DNA from: Mya arenaria
Taxonomy: Eukaryota; Mollusca; Bivalvia; Myida; Myidae
DNA: 64,000 bases
Direction: 5' to 3'
Assembly: GCF_026914265.1 (NCBI RefSeq)
Contig: NC_069135.1
Coordinates: forward strand, 1,319,001 to 1,383,000
Shown here: one piece after another, positions 36,304 through 49,100 of the stretch
Numbering within the stretch: position 1 is the stretch's first letter
Layout of the letters: each line of letters begins with the position of its first letter
The notes under the pieces: model-generated
Databases searched by the model: none
The model's input: only the letters and a program-made list of their open reading frames with translations
What the model was told of the DNA's origin: nothing
Position numbers and translations under genes: made by a program

Positions 36304-37432
36304 TCTCATCTTAGTCTACTCAACTTGCTTTGTACAAAAGTCTGCAGCAGTAATAAGAATAGCATGAGACAGAAGGCAGTGCATAATAATTATCAACAGC
36401 ACTAAGTTATCATGGTAACATTTTATATTAATTGAAAACAAAGCACTAATTAAGAGTGAGAAAATAATTCTTCACTTTTCAAATAAAAACTACTTCCTAA
36501 TAGCATTGTGCATGCAGTCTGACGTACGTGTACAATGTAGATGTCTTTTACAAAGAGTGTTCAAAGTATGGCCCTGTGGTTTAAAGCTCCCCTGAAAAAG
36601 AGGTGACAGGTTTTCTATATAGTATATAATTACATCATTGAAAATCTTCTCTGAAACTGCAAATAACAGACCTTTGTTATAAAAGAATTGACCAAGTTAA
36701 AAAGTATGTGTACTTTGATTAACATACGCCAAACACGTAAATTAATTTGTACAAGTCTGATTTAACGACTTTAAGAAATTTAAAAGAACTATGACTTTAT
36801 CTGATTTAACGCTTAAGCCCCCCCCCCCCCCCCCTCACTAAACACACACTTAATGAGATTTTTCAAATTTCCTTTGCAGCTTGCAAGCAATTTAAGTCAA
36901 AAGTTTAAGTTAGCCCATTAAACAGTGACCCCTTGTGACGTGAGCCGATTTTTTTAAATGCTTATAACATGGTTGTCAACATTCCCCTAAATGAGGCCCT
37001 AGTCTATCAGTGCTTTCAGCACTTTGATTATTCTAGTTACGTACCGTGAGCCGCGCTGTGTTTGACATTAGTATATAAATATGAACTTTGTTAATTATTC
37101 CAAAATTATAATATGAAAGCCCGCGCCAAAATGGCTGCATAATGGCTTGACGGCGCCGTGATGTCATCAAGATTTAAAAGTGTGTTTAAGTGACGTGAGA
37201 TTATAAGTGTCTTCCATGGCCGAGAGTGTAAGCTAGGTTCATCCCAGCCCGAGCGTAGTGTGTTTTGCGGAAATGAGGTTTAAGTAAAGAATATGTTGGT
37301 GTTATGAATAAATAGCAGGCCTCTTGAACGTTTTATATTATATAAATACATACGAGCAAAAACTGACCACACAAATGGTTACTTTGTTCTGAACTGTTCC
37401 ACCACCAATACATTTATAATTAACATAAACAA
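36304..37432. other. Intergenic with poly(C) tract and a dispersed repeat
   Basis: It holds a single diverged copy of the 97-101-bp unit (about 36550-36625), a poly(C) run at 36817-36834 and, at 37117-37220, copy 2 of the CGCGCC/ATGGCTTGAC repeat. No coding exon seen. Confidence 0.5.
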
Positions 37433-37448
37433 GTACACATTATGTACG

Positions 37449-37602
37449 TGAAGTTAGCGGCCTAGCGGCCTAGCGGCGTGAAGTTAGCGGCCTAGCGGCC
37501 TAGTGGCGTGAAGTTAGTGGCCTAGCGGCGTGAAGTTAGCGGCCTGGCGGCCTAGCGGCGTGAAGTTGGCGGCCTAGCGGCCTTGCGGCCTGGCGGCCTA
37601 AT
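37449..37602 (+). repeat. GCGGCCTA/GCGGCGTGAAGTTA subterminal repeats, left arm
   Basis: Short units GCGGCCTA alternate with GCGGCGTGAAGTTA. The same block, inverted, forms the right end at 42385-42567, with additional copies around 41435-41510, 41775-41830, 41920-41975 and 42110-42160. Confidence 0.9.
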
Positions 37603-37741
37603 TATTTTTTCTATTTCCAAGCAATTGTTAATGCGTTTTTTTTTTAAACAATGATAAATCAAGGTTTTTTATTCATATAGTTACATAGCGGCCTTAAATT
37701 GTTATCTATTCAGAAAGCTGTGTGAAGTTAGCTAAACATAC

Positions 37742-39250
37742 GACATTGGACATTGGACATTCAAAATCGAATGTTGTGCTGGCATGACATTGGACATTGG
37801 ACATTCAAAATCGAATGTTGTGCTGGCACGACATTGGACATTGGACATTCAAAAGTGAAAGTCGTGCTAGCACGACATTGGACATTGGATATTCAAAATC
37901 GAATGTTGTGCGGGCACGACATTGGACATTGGACATTCAAAAGTGAAAGTCGTGCTAGCACGACATTGGACATTGGACATTCAAAATCGAATGTTGTGCT
38001 GGCACGACATTGGACATTGGACATTCAAAAGTGAAAGTCGTGCTAGCACGACATTGGACATTGGACATTCAAAATCGAATGTTGTGCTGGCACGACATTG
38101 GACATTGGACATTCAAAATCGAATGTTGTGCTGGCACGACATTGGACATTGGACATTCAAAAGTGAAAGTCGTGCTGGCACGACATTGGACATTGGACAT
38201 TCAAAATCGAATGTTGTGCTGGCTCGACATTGGACATTGGACATTCAAAAGTGAAAGTCGTGCTAGCACGACATTGGACATTGGACATTCAAAATCGAAT
38301 GTTGTGCTGGCACGACATTGGACATTGGACATTCAAAAGTGAAAGTCGTGCTAGCACGACATTGGACATTGGACATTCAAAATCGAATGTTGTGCTGGCA
38401 CGACATTGGACATTGGACATTCAAAAATGATTGTCGTGCCGGCACGACATTGTACATTGGACATTCATAACCGAATGTTGTGCTGGCACGACATTGGACA
38501 TTGGACATTCAAAAGTGAAAGTCGTGCTAGCACGACATTGGACATTGGACATTCAAAAGTGAAAGTCGTGCTAGCACGACATTGGACATTGGACATTCAA
38601 AATCGAATGTTGTGCTGGCACGACATTGGACATTGGACATTCAAAAGTGAAAGTCGTGCTAGCACGACATTGGACATTGGACATTCAAAATCGAATGTTG
38701 TGCTGGCACGACATTGGACATTGGACATTCAAAAATGATTGTCGTGCCGGCACGACATTGTACATTGGACATTCATAACCGAATGTTGTGCTGGCACGAC
38801 ATTGGACATTGGACATTCAAAAGTGAAAGTCGTGCTAGCACGACATTGGACATTGGACATTCAAAAGTGAAAGTCGTGCTAGCACGACATTGGACATTGG
38901 ACATTCAAAAGTGAAAGTCGTGCTAGCACGACATTGGACATTGGACATTCAAAATCGAATGTTGTGCTGGCACGACATTGGACATTGGACATTCAAAATC
39001 GAATGTCGTGCTAGCACGACATTGGACATTGGACATTCAAAATCGAATGTTGTGCTGGCACGACATTGGACATTGGACATTCAAAATCGAATGTTGTGCT
39101 GGCACGACATTGGACATTGGACATTCAAAAGTGAAAGTCGTGCTAGCACGACAATGGACATTGGACATTCAAAATCGAATGTTGTGCTGGCACGACATTG
39201 GACATTGGACATTCAAAATCGAAATAGCACGACATTGGGCATTCAAAATA
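37742..39250 (+). repeat. 44-bp satellite array, left (forward)
   Basis: About 34 units of 44 bp built from CATTGGACATTCAAAA plus one of several variant halves: TCGAATGTTGTGCTGGCACG, or GTGAAAGTCGTGCTAGCACG, and rarer ATGATTGTCGTGCCGGCACG. The second variant contains the perfect palindrome GTCGTGCTAGCACGAC. A block of seven units is duplicated 308 bp apart (38406 and 38714). Frames across it are open in all three phases and are not genes. Confidence 0.95.
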
Positions 39251-39254
39251 ATAT

Positions 39255-39990
39255 GTCGTGCTGGCTAGTTGTCTTGGTAATAAATATAAATTTTGGACCC
39301 ATGATAGACAGAGACTTCAAATGGTCCTTTAAGATAGATTTGAGCAGTTCACGCGTCCATTAGCTGAATAATATGTGGCCAGTATTGTAGTTGAATTGAA
39401 CTGCTTGTTTTATATTTGAACATTTATTGAGTGCGACATTTATAAAATGTTGCAGATGTTAGCATAAATTGAAATCCAAATTGTACATATAGTCATTGTA
39501 TACATAAAGGCAGTAGATATATCACTAAATAATGATCCTTTACAATTGTAATTGTATAACCTCAATATGAATTATTGTTTGGTGGGACGCAATTTTGAAA
39601 TCGATTGTGTTTTCTTTTACTCATAAATTGTGTTTATTGCTTTAATTGTTGATATACAACATACGCCTTATTTCAATTTGGATATTTTTAATCCATCAAA
39701 GGCGGACACCCTGCTGAGAGCCGGAATATGTTCAGTAAAGGTGTTATATTTTTATTGCTCAATATAATCCGCAGAAACAATAGCGCTTTAACTAGCTCTT
39801 TCATTTCACATTTTATTACTTTTATAATCATCAAAGACTTTTGTTTAAAAAATAACTTATACAAGGTATGCATACTTTTGGTGACCAATCAAAAAACCTG
39901 ATATTAAAAAGGAATCGGCCATTTTGTGAACAGATCTAAGTAAACCTCAGAGAATGAATGAGTGTCCAGCGGATGATTTCAAACCGTTAT
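39255..39990. other. Unique centre of the foldback element
   Basis: About 735 bp between the two inverted satellite arrays. It is A+T-rich with no recognisable exon or transposase motif on either strand. Confidence 0.6.
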
Positions 39991-41105
39991 TAAGGTCCAA
40001 TGTCCAATATCGTGCTAGCACGACTTTCACTTTTGAATGTCCAATGTCCAATGTCGTGCCAGCACAACATTCGATTATGAATGTCCAATGTCCAATGTCA
40101 TGCTAGCACGACTTTCACTTTTGAATGTCCAATGTCCAATGTCGTGCCAGCACAACATTCGATTTTGAATGTCCAATGTCCAATGTCGTGCTAGCACGAC
40201 TTTCACTTTTGAATGTCCAATGTCGTGCCAGCACAACATTCGATTTTGAATGTCCAATGTCGTGCTAGCACGACTTTCACTTTTGAATGTCCAATGTCCA
40301 ATGTCGTGCCAGCACAACATTCGATTTTGAATGTCCAATGTCTAATGTCGTGCTAGCACGACTTTCACTTTTGAATGTCCAATGTCGTGCCAGTACAACA
40401 TTCGATTTTTATGTCCAATGTCCAATGTCGTGCTAGCACGACTTTCACTTTTGAATGCCCAATGTCTAATGTCGTGCCAGCACAACATTCGATTTTGAAT
40501 GTCAAATGTCCAATGTCGTGCTAGCACGACTTTCACTTTTGAATGTCCAATGTCCAATGTCGTGCCAGCACAACATTCGATTTTGAATGTCCAATGTCGT
40601 GCTAGCACGACTTTCACTTTTGAATGTCCAATGTCGTGCCAGCACGACTTTCACTTTTGAATGTCCAATGTCCAATGTCGTGCCAGCACAACATTCGATT
40701 TTGAATGTCCAATGTCCAGCTAGCACGACTTTCACTTTTGAATGTCCAATGTCCAATGTCGTGCCAGCACAACATTCGATTTTGAATGTCCAATGTCCAA
40801 TGTCGTGCTAGCACGACTTTCACTTTTGAATGTCCAATGTCCAATGTCGTGCCAGCACAACATTCGATTTTGAATGTCCAATGTCCAATGTCGTGCTAGC
40901 ACGACTTTCACTTTTGAATGTCCAATGTCCAATGTCGTGCCAGCACAACATTCGATTTTGAATGTCCAATGTCGTGCTAGCACAACATTCGATTTTGAAT
41001 GTCCAATGTCCAATGTCGTGCCAGCACAACATTCGATTTTGAATGTCCAATGTCCAATGTCGTGCCAGCACAACATTCGATTTTGAATGTCCAATGTCCA
41101 ATGTC
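39991..41105 (-). repeat. 44-bp satellite array, right (inverted)
   Basis: About 25 units of the same 44-bp family as 37742-39250, in inverse orientation; several units have lost one ATTGGACATTGG half. Together with the left array it can form a hairpin over 1 kb long. Confidence 0.95.
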
Positions 41106-41137
41106 GTATGTTTAGCTAACTTCACACAGCTTATTCA

Positions 41138-42280
41138 GAATATTTTTCTTTACCTTTTATTCTAAAACAATTTTAAATTAACTGTTTTATGCACAAATTA
41201 TCACTCTGAAGCGTTTTTCAACTTCTAAAACAATGACATTTTAACTGTTTTTATGCACAAATTGAAGCGATTATCAACAGTTTTTTTTTTCCAAAAACGT
41301 CGATAAAGCAGTCAGCTAATTCAAAGCATTAAACATGCCTGATCTTCTAAAACAATGATATATTTACTGTTTTATGCACAAATTATCACTCTAAAGCGTT
41401 TTTTATTTTTTTTCAAAAAAGTCGATCGAGCACTTCAGCGGCCTAGCAGCCTAGCGGCGTGAAGTTAGCGGCCTGGCGGCCCAGCGGCCTAGCGGCCTAG
41501 CGGCCTAAAATGGTTTCCTATTTTAATCCATGTATACATGCATTTTCTTCTAAAACAATGACATATTAACTGTTTCTATGCACAAATTAACACTTTGAAG
41601 CTATAAGCGATTATCAACAGTTTTTTTTAAAAGCGTCGATAAAGCAGTTAGCTATTTCAAAGCATTAAACATGCCTGATCTTCTAAAACAATGATATATT
41701 TACTGTTTTGTGCACAAATTATCGCTCTAAAGCGTTTTTTATTTTTTTTTCAAAAAAGTTGATCGTGCACTTCAGCGGCCTAGCGGCGTGAAGTTAGCGG
41801 CCTGGCGGCCTAGCGGCCTAGCGGCCTAAAATGGTTTCCTATTTCAAACCATACAAACAGTTAATATGTCATTATTTTAGAAAAAATGCATATTTACATG
41901 GTTTGAAATAGGAAACCATTTTAGGCCGCTAGGCCGCTAGGCCGCTAGGCCGCCAGGCCGCTAACTTCACGCCGCTTTCACGACTGCTTTATCGACGTTT
42001 TTGGAAAAAAAACTGTTGATAATCGCTTCAATGTGTTAATTTGTGCATAAAAACAGTTAAAATGTCATTGTTTTAGAAGTAAATGCATGCTTTGAAATAG
42101 GATTTAATTTAGGCCGCTAGGCCGCTAATTTCACGCCGCTATGCCGCTAGGTCGCTGAAGTGCTTGATTGACTTATTTGAAAAAAAGTTGAAAAACGCTT
42201 CAGAATGATAATTTGTGCATAAAACAGTTAATTTAAAATTGTTTTAGAATAAAAGGTAAAGAAAAATATTCTGAATAGAT
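41138..42280. repeat. Nested inverted repeat inside the right arm
   Basis: ATTCAGAATATTTTTCTTTA at the left is mirrored by TAAAGAAAAATATTCTGAAT at the right. Blocks of AACAATGACATNTTAACTG, TGCACAAATTATCACTCT and GCGGCCTA repeats are arranged symmetrically about a centre near 41868 (CCTATTTCAAACC / GGTTTGAAATAGG). The left outer arm of the host element has no counterpart, so this is an added palindrome. Confidence 0.8.
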
Positions 42281-42582
42281 AACAATTTAAAGCCGCTATG
42301 TAACTATATGAATAAAAAACCTTGATTTAACATTGTTTTTAAAAAAACCGAATTAACAATTGCTTGGAAATAGAAAAAATAATTAGGTCGCCAGGCCGCT
42401 AGGCCGCTAGGCCGCTAGGCCGCCAACTTCACGCCGCTAGGCCGCTAGGCCGCCAGGCCGCTAACTTCACGCCGCTAGGCTGCTATGCCGCTAGGGCACG
42501 CCGCTAGGCCGCTATGCCGCTAGGCCGCTAACTTCACGCCGCTAGGCCGCTAGGCCGCTAACTTCACGTACATGTACACATT

Positions 42583-42951
42583 TTGTTTAATATATGCTCC
42601 TTCGGCACAAAGTGCAGACGAAGAATACCTGCGTTCCTATCCTGCTGCCGACGGCAACATTTTATTTTGTATTTTCTATTTCCATGTCGCCTGTGTAGAA
42701 CGAAAAGATTAAATGGGTTCCTAGCGGCATCCCGTACAGGACATGACGGTTACAATGTTATGCTTGATGTACTGTTGCAATACCCATCGTGACGGTATCT
42801 ATATTTGTGCACTAAAGCATCTAAAATTAAAGATCACGCATATTTATTATGCCAGAAAATTAATTTAAATGTAAGTTAAATCAATCAAGATCACTTTACT
42901 TAAAGTTCGACGACCAGTGTTATTTTTAAACTAAAAATATTAAAACTTAAG
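42583..42951. other. Downstream flank of gene B
   Basis: No gene seen. It includes a short ACATGACGGTTACAATG stretch that faintly resembles the 56-bp satellite found 3' of genes A and C. Confidence 0.35.
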
Positions 42952-42957
42952 TTTATT
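42952..42957 (-). terminator. Candidate poly(A) signal of gene B (AATAAA)
   Basis: It lies 207 bp beyond the stop codon in the block ATTATGCGCAATAAACTT, conserved in genes A and C. Confidence 0.6.
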
Positions 42958-43164
42958 GCGCATAATTTGTCATCAACGGAATATACTGTACATAATATAC
43001 ATAATGCAAATCTCTCAGCATAATCGTCCTCACACTTTCTTATTAACTCCTTAAGGATTTCATTTCAACCGCTAAAATTGAACTTGCCAACATTGTTATG
43101 ATAATACCACAACATAGCAGTTGTTGCACATTTGCAGGCACTGACTCCCACCAGTATTCCCGCT

Positions 43165-46100
43165 TCACTTTTTCTCCAGCACAAAATAGTCATGTGGAAC
43201 ACCGATATCATTATCACGAAGACCAGTTTCCGTACTGCCCATTGCAGCTTCCTTTTCCAGCACAAAATACTGGTGAGCTCCACTGGGATCAGTGTGCTCC
43301 TGACTCCGTAAATCACCGTCATTCCTAACTCCGGGGATCTGACTGTATTCCGCACTCTGGCTTCTGTTGGCGTTCAGTGGCTGGTAGGCGCTTTCTGCGA
43401 CTTTCGAAGAGCTGGTGCCCGGTATGACGTCATTGGCGAGCCTATTGTATCCGTATGTCGGTGACTTCACCTGGTCATTTCGGAGTTGTGACGAGTTGGT
43501 GTTGGTGTGGTCGTAGCCGTACGCATCATATGAGTTTGTGTTGCCGACTGATGGATCCATCGACTCGCTGTAAATATGCTGGGAGTCAGGTCGGCCACTG
43601 TTGGCATTTTGTACTGTTGTGGCTGTTAACCGGATGTCAGCAGGCTGTAAAGGAAGCGGCGCCGACGGCATGGGTCGGGATTTCTGCTCACTGGCATTCT
43701 AAATAGGAAAAATGTTACATGAAACATGTTTACATGTACTGACACCATTGATTTATATTTACAAGTAAAGTATATACATGTGTCATATGGAGGAGTGCCG
43801 TTCAAGAAGTCTTCATTTTATAACTTTTAAATTTTTCGACTTATTTTGATAAATTTTAGACAGAATAAACACCGTCATGTTCTTTATTGCCTAGATTAAG
43901 CAAAACCGGACTGATTCTTTGTAAGATGTTATAAAACATACATGTACAAAAGTTGTCTCCTTAAACCTAGGTGGTATACTAGTATAATCACCGAAGGATA
44001 TTATATACCGAATGATAATCTTCAAAGAATCAGTGGTAGAAGGGTCAGTCATAAAGTTCCCGGACTGTCCTAATAAAATTCGCTTTTTTTTGTTCCATCG
44101 TATTTTCAGTGACGTGCGAAACAGGAGTTACTTGGAAAATAGACCGATTTGGTCACCGTGCTTTTCATATAATGATATTGTGTAGGTTTCAATTAAACAA
44201 TGACATTTTTATTACAAAAATTAAGAACATTAACAAGTGTAATGTTAAAGATTTAAAAAGTTGTTTCGCGTCATCACCATGCACCATATAACTGGACCCC
44301 CTATTACTGAAACACGTTTTAATAATTCCATGGAAGGTCGATCCACCAAATTGAAATCTTGTGTATGGAGAGGAGAATCCTTGACAAGTGTCATAATATC
44401 AGTATTTTGTTTAAATACACAAACTAAAACGGCTATGGAAAAGATCTAGGCGTTCTCGAACTGCCTTCAAATAGTGCAATGCAACATAATGGTTGTGCAA
44501 ACAGGATCGCTTTGAATTCTGACTGTTATTTTATATCCATGGAGGGATAATGTCATAATTTTGTATCTAATCAGGGATAACGTCCCTTTAATACGTTAGC
44601 ATCAAATGCATGTTCTGGATTTATGTATATATAGGTAGCTCATTTCACTACACACCATGATATGTTAATATCATGTTTCCATAAATGTACAAACGCCAAA
44701 GACTTCTAATCGAAACCAAAGCAACATATTTTCACAATGAATACATACCGAGATTATCTCATCTTTCAGATTGCCGCGACCGGGTTTTAGTTTGTCTAAG
44801 ATAGAAGACGCCTTCCTGAGAAAAAGGCAATATAATTCTATAATTATTTTACAGCAGTTCTCAATTTATAACTGGTGAAACCACACGAAAAGTTTATAAT
44901 CTGTGTATATCTCCGAGTGCATAATTCATGCTGTTGAAGAACTTTTAACAAATTAATAAGAAATTTAGTTTAACAGTAAATATTAAACCATGATACATAA
45001 AGAGTACCCTTTAACTGATGAACTCAAAAAAACTTTTCAGTTTTGTGGCTAAAATGTCAAGACCAACTTACGCGTAGATGGGGGGACAACAAACGCAGAT
45101 GACGGTGGTTACCATGGCTCCCAGGAACAGCCCGAGCATGAGGAGGCCTACTGCCGCCCCGACACTCACACCTGAACTGCTGCTGTGTGCCGTACAGTCC
45201 TGGGGTGGACAGTCCTTCGGTTTTTTCTGCTCTGCCTGGGATCCTGTTGATATACACAAGCGTCGTTTACTAGGTGATACACAAAATATGCAGCCATTTT
45301 GATTCAATACATTATTTGAATACAACTCTAGTACACGTATAATAGCTGACTGATGTAAAGGGACTCGCCTTTATTCTTGTAAAATGCATGTTTGTTTTGG
45401 TTTGATAAAACAACAATCATAAGGAGTGTTCAAACTAAAATACTGACGGCTGGAACCCTTCAACAAATGATGATATATGCTTAGATACTGTCTTTAAAAC
45501 ATAGGATTTCGAATAGCGTTAGTAAAGCGATTCGACAAAAGGCTTAAAGGTTAATTTATCCTGATGTTTGTGTATGATTCCTTGTGCGCGTTAGGTGATG
45601 TGGTGTAGGTGAAGTTTTGATTGACTACCGGCAAGGGTTCGCACCCCAATAAAACCAGAACAGTTTTGTTATACTTTAAGTGTATTTATTTTTGCACCTT
45701 CGGTATCAAAGAGTTAACTTATTATAACATAAGTGTATTCAGATGCATTATCGGGGAAAGAAAATTGGTACCAAAACATGAGCGAGTCCCTTTAAATAAA
45801 TAAACTTTTCAGAATGAGAGAGAGTTATGAAAAGTCAGGAATTGCCTATCATAGCATCTTGTTTGAAACCAAGAAAGGTACATAATTTTATCCATTTATT
45901 TCGAACGTTCATTACCTTCATAACTTGGAGTTGTGGATTTCTCTGGCTGGGGGGTATTTTCTCCAGCATTATTCTCTGTATTGTTGCACTTTACGACATA
46001 ACATTTCTCTGTGAACTACAATCATATTTACCATACATTTTGCATCAAATAAACCAAAATATTGAAAAAGTCTGAGAGAGTCCTTGAATGATTGAGATTG

Positions 46101-49100
46101 GTTGAGAAAAATAGGCAATTATTTCAAGTTGCTGTTTAATGTTTTTAAAGTTTGCCAAAACGTCTAATTAAGACTCAGAAACAAGAAAACAATGTATGAT
46201 GTTACGTTTTGGGTTTCCATAGTAGTAAGCGATGCCATGTTTGCTTACATGCTTTAGGTTTGCATTGCGAAACCATTGATATAAAACTGTAATTGAAAGG
46301 TAGAGGACTCCTACCTTTTGGCAGAACATTTGAAAATTATCGTCGTCGCAGTTCTGTCGTTCAAAGAACGCTAAAAAGAAGTATGTATTTCATTAATTAT
46401 TTAATTAAATAAAAAACAACAACACACAATGGCATTTGGTAAGTAATTGATCACATTCAGCAAAAACGGTCAAGGTCGTGCCTAAATTGAAATAAAGTAT
46501 TTCAATATGCACACCACATCGTTTTTCACATGTGTAGATACAGTACTGAAATCATTGAGATGGGTATCACTTTTTTCACTTAACAAAGAAATATGGAGGT
46601 ATCCAATTGCCTTTTTATTGTATATTTCGTCTTTCATGTTTGACTCAATGTTTTGCGAGATCAATTAACTCTAAATCATATGTATGCCTTTATGTTTTTT
46701 ACTTTCCAATAAGGAATACTTACAGCTACATAAACCTTCGCAGAATGTTTCTGTTATAGTCTCATGCACGTTTATTTCTAAGCATTTTGGGACTTCGTTG
46801 TTCCTGCGAATACACGTTTTGAAAGTTTGCATAGTTTGCATTTCTATGTAAAAGAACAAAATGTACTCAAATAAATAGTACTGTATATACGATTATACTG
46901 GCATAAGTCGAACAGTGATCAGGATGAAAATAAAAGCAAGCAATGATGCGGGAGTACCAATAGTACCATGGAACGTTGCAAGGAAAGTGGATGAAAACAC
47001 AGTACTATGGAACTTGGCACGGGAAAAGGATGACAGCAATAATGCCATGGAACTTGACAAGGAAACAGAATGAAAACAATGTACCATGGAACTGGATGAA
47101 TGCAATAGTACTATCATGGAACTTAGCAAAAAAACGGGATGAAGGCAATAGTACCATGAAACTTGGCAAGGAAACGGGATGAAGGCAATAGTACTATCAT
47201 GGAACTTAGCAAAAAAAACGGGATGAAGGCAATAGTACCATGAAACTGGGCAAGGAAACCGGATGAAGGCAATAGTACTATCATGGAACTTAGCAAAAAA
47301 AAACGGGATGAAGGCAATAGTACCATGAAACTTGGCAAGGAAGCGGGATGAAAACAATAAAAGCATGGAGCTTGGCAATAAAACGGGATGAAAACAATAA
47401 AAGCATGAAACTTGGCAATGAAACGGGATGACAGCAGTTATACCATGGATCTTGTCAATGAAACGGGATGACAGCAATAGTACCATGGAACTTAACAAGA
47501 AAACGATATTAAAGCAATAGCACCATGACATTTGGCATGGAAACTAAATGAAAGAATTAGTACCATGGAACTTGACAAGGAAAACGGGATGAAAACAATA
47601 GTATATGGAACGTGGCAAGGAAATTGAATACACACAATACCATGGAACTTGGCAGGGAACCGGGATCAAAGCAACCATGGAACTTGGCAAGGAAACGGGA
47701 TGAAAACAAGAGTACCATCCATTTTTGCAAGGAAACGAGATTAAAGCAATAGTGCCATGGAATCTGGCAAGGAAACGGGGCGCAAGCAACAGTACCATGG
47801 AGCTTGGCAAGTAAACGAGTTAAAACAATAGTACCATGGAACCTGGCAAGGAAACGAGTTAAAAACAATAGTACCATGGAACTTGGCAAGGAAACGAGGA
47901 GGGGGCAAAAGTGCCATGGCGGGATCAAAGAACTATAAACATGGTATTAGCATTATGCCTTTGGTAAGGAAACCAAATTAAAACAGCATGCCAAAAACAC
48001 CAGGAGGTGTAATATTGTTGTACGTTTTGGAATTCTTTTATTTGGTATATACGGGCATACTTCTCTTATCTTGGAGCAGAGTAAAATTGAAGTTTCTGTA
48101 AAAGTTTCACCAGTGCTAAAACATTTATATTAATTCTGTAAGAATAACATTTCAACGTTTTGTAGGAACTATTCTGAAAGTGTTGCTGGATAGTAACAGT
48201 GTTTATGTAGTGTGTTAAATATTTCATTTTGACTTAATTCCGTAAATGTACCAGGATTAGTGACGACTTTGAACATTATTCTTTATTGTGAGTATTATTT
48301 GAAGTTTATTTTGTTAAATTTTATGTAAGTAATTGTTGTTGTTGTTGTTGTTGTTGGTAGTGGTGATGGTGGTTTCAAAGAGTTATGTTGTTTGAAAATC
48401 GCTAGTTTCTCTTTCTCTGTTGCTTTTGTTGGTCGCAAAAACACAGCTAAAACATCTGAAAGATAATTACATGTGCAACTCAAACAATAACATACACGTA
48501 GTGCTAATAGAATGTGTTGATAAAAAAAGGTTTTCTCAATATTTCAAAATAAACTAACTCTAGAGCAAAAAATATACTCTCAAATTCATTTTTGGCTGAA
48601 GATTATCTTTCTTTTGGAATTTTGACCAAAAGCCTTAATCAACACATTTTATGATATAATACGCTTATAATAGATGTAAAAACATATAGGATTTTAACAT
48701 TTGAAGTTAAGTGGTAAAATGAGTTGAGACTGAGATTGAGATTTGACTTAAGTTTTTGTGATATTGGGGCCAGGTATCTGTGAAGTAACGAAACGATAGC
48801 ATCAGTACCATAACTCTTGTCAACGTAGATGACAACATCAAAACCAAAACTTTGGCAATGTAATGATATGACGGAACACCCACCAAAACTCGTATCAGAT
48901 GGGTTGTGTTATTCAGCAAGAATAGATTTAACACAGGGTAAAATTACTTGCAGTTTCAAGTGATTATTTTAAGAATCGTGAGTAATCAAAGTGATAATTT
49001 GAGAAATAATGAAATGTTAAATCTGAGATCGCAACTGGTAAAACAACTGATATTGCAAAACGGGCTCCAACACACAGTTTTTAACAGAAATGTAAATGGG

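Larger units (their letters stand above)
37442..42573. mobile_element. Foldback transposable element with long, tandem-repeat TIRs and 9-bp target duplication
   Basis: Both ends read ATGTACGTGAAGTTAGCGGC inward, and GTACACATT directly repeats at 37433-37441 and 42574-42582. From each end inward come GCGGCCTA/GCGGCGTGAAGTTA repeats, a shared linker (TTATTTTTTCTATTTCCAAG, TTCATATAGTTACATAGCGG) and an array of a 44-bp satellite facing the other array. The unique centre is 39255-39990. The right arm has an extra nested palindrome (41138-42280). No transposase is seen, so it is non-autonomous. Long TIRs made of tandem repeats plus a 9-bp duplication fit foldback or Mutator-like elements; assignment is inference. 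Confidence 0.85.

Noticed and set aside
37753-39363. Plus-strand open frames rich in DIGHSK and ARHWTLDIQ
   Set aside because: Repeat artefact of the 44-bp satellite; three frames give the same peptides because 44 bp shifts the phase each unit.
40075-41125. Minus-strand frames similar to those of the left array
   Set aside because: Same satellite, inverted; not a second gene copy.
46893-47531. Minus-strand 212-codon frame rich in Phe, Ser and Leu
   Set aside because: Minisatellite in gene B intron 2.
48295-48483. Minus-strand CFSCVF-like segment as an alternative exon 3 for gene B
   Set aside because: No GT donor follows at a usable distance and it runs into (GTT)n. The exon at 46803-46724 joins in phase on both sides and restores the seven-cysteine pattern.
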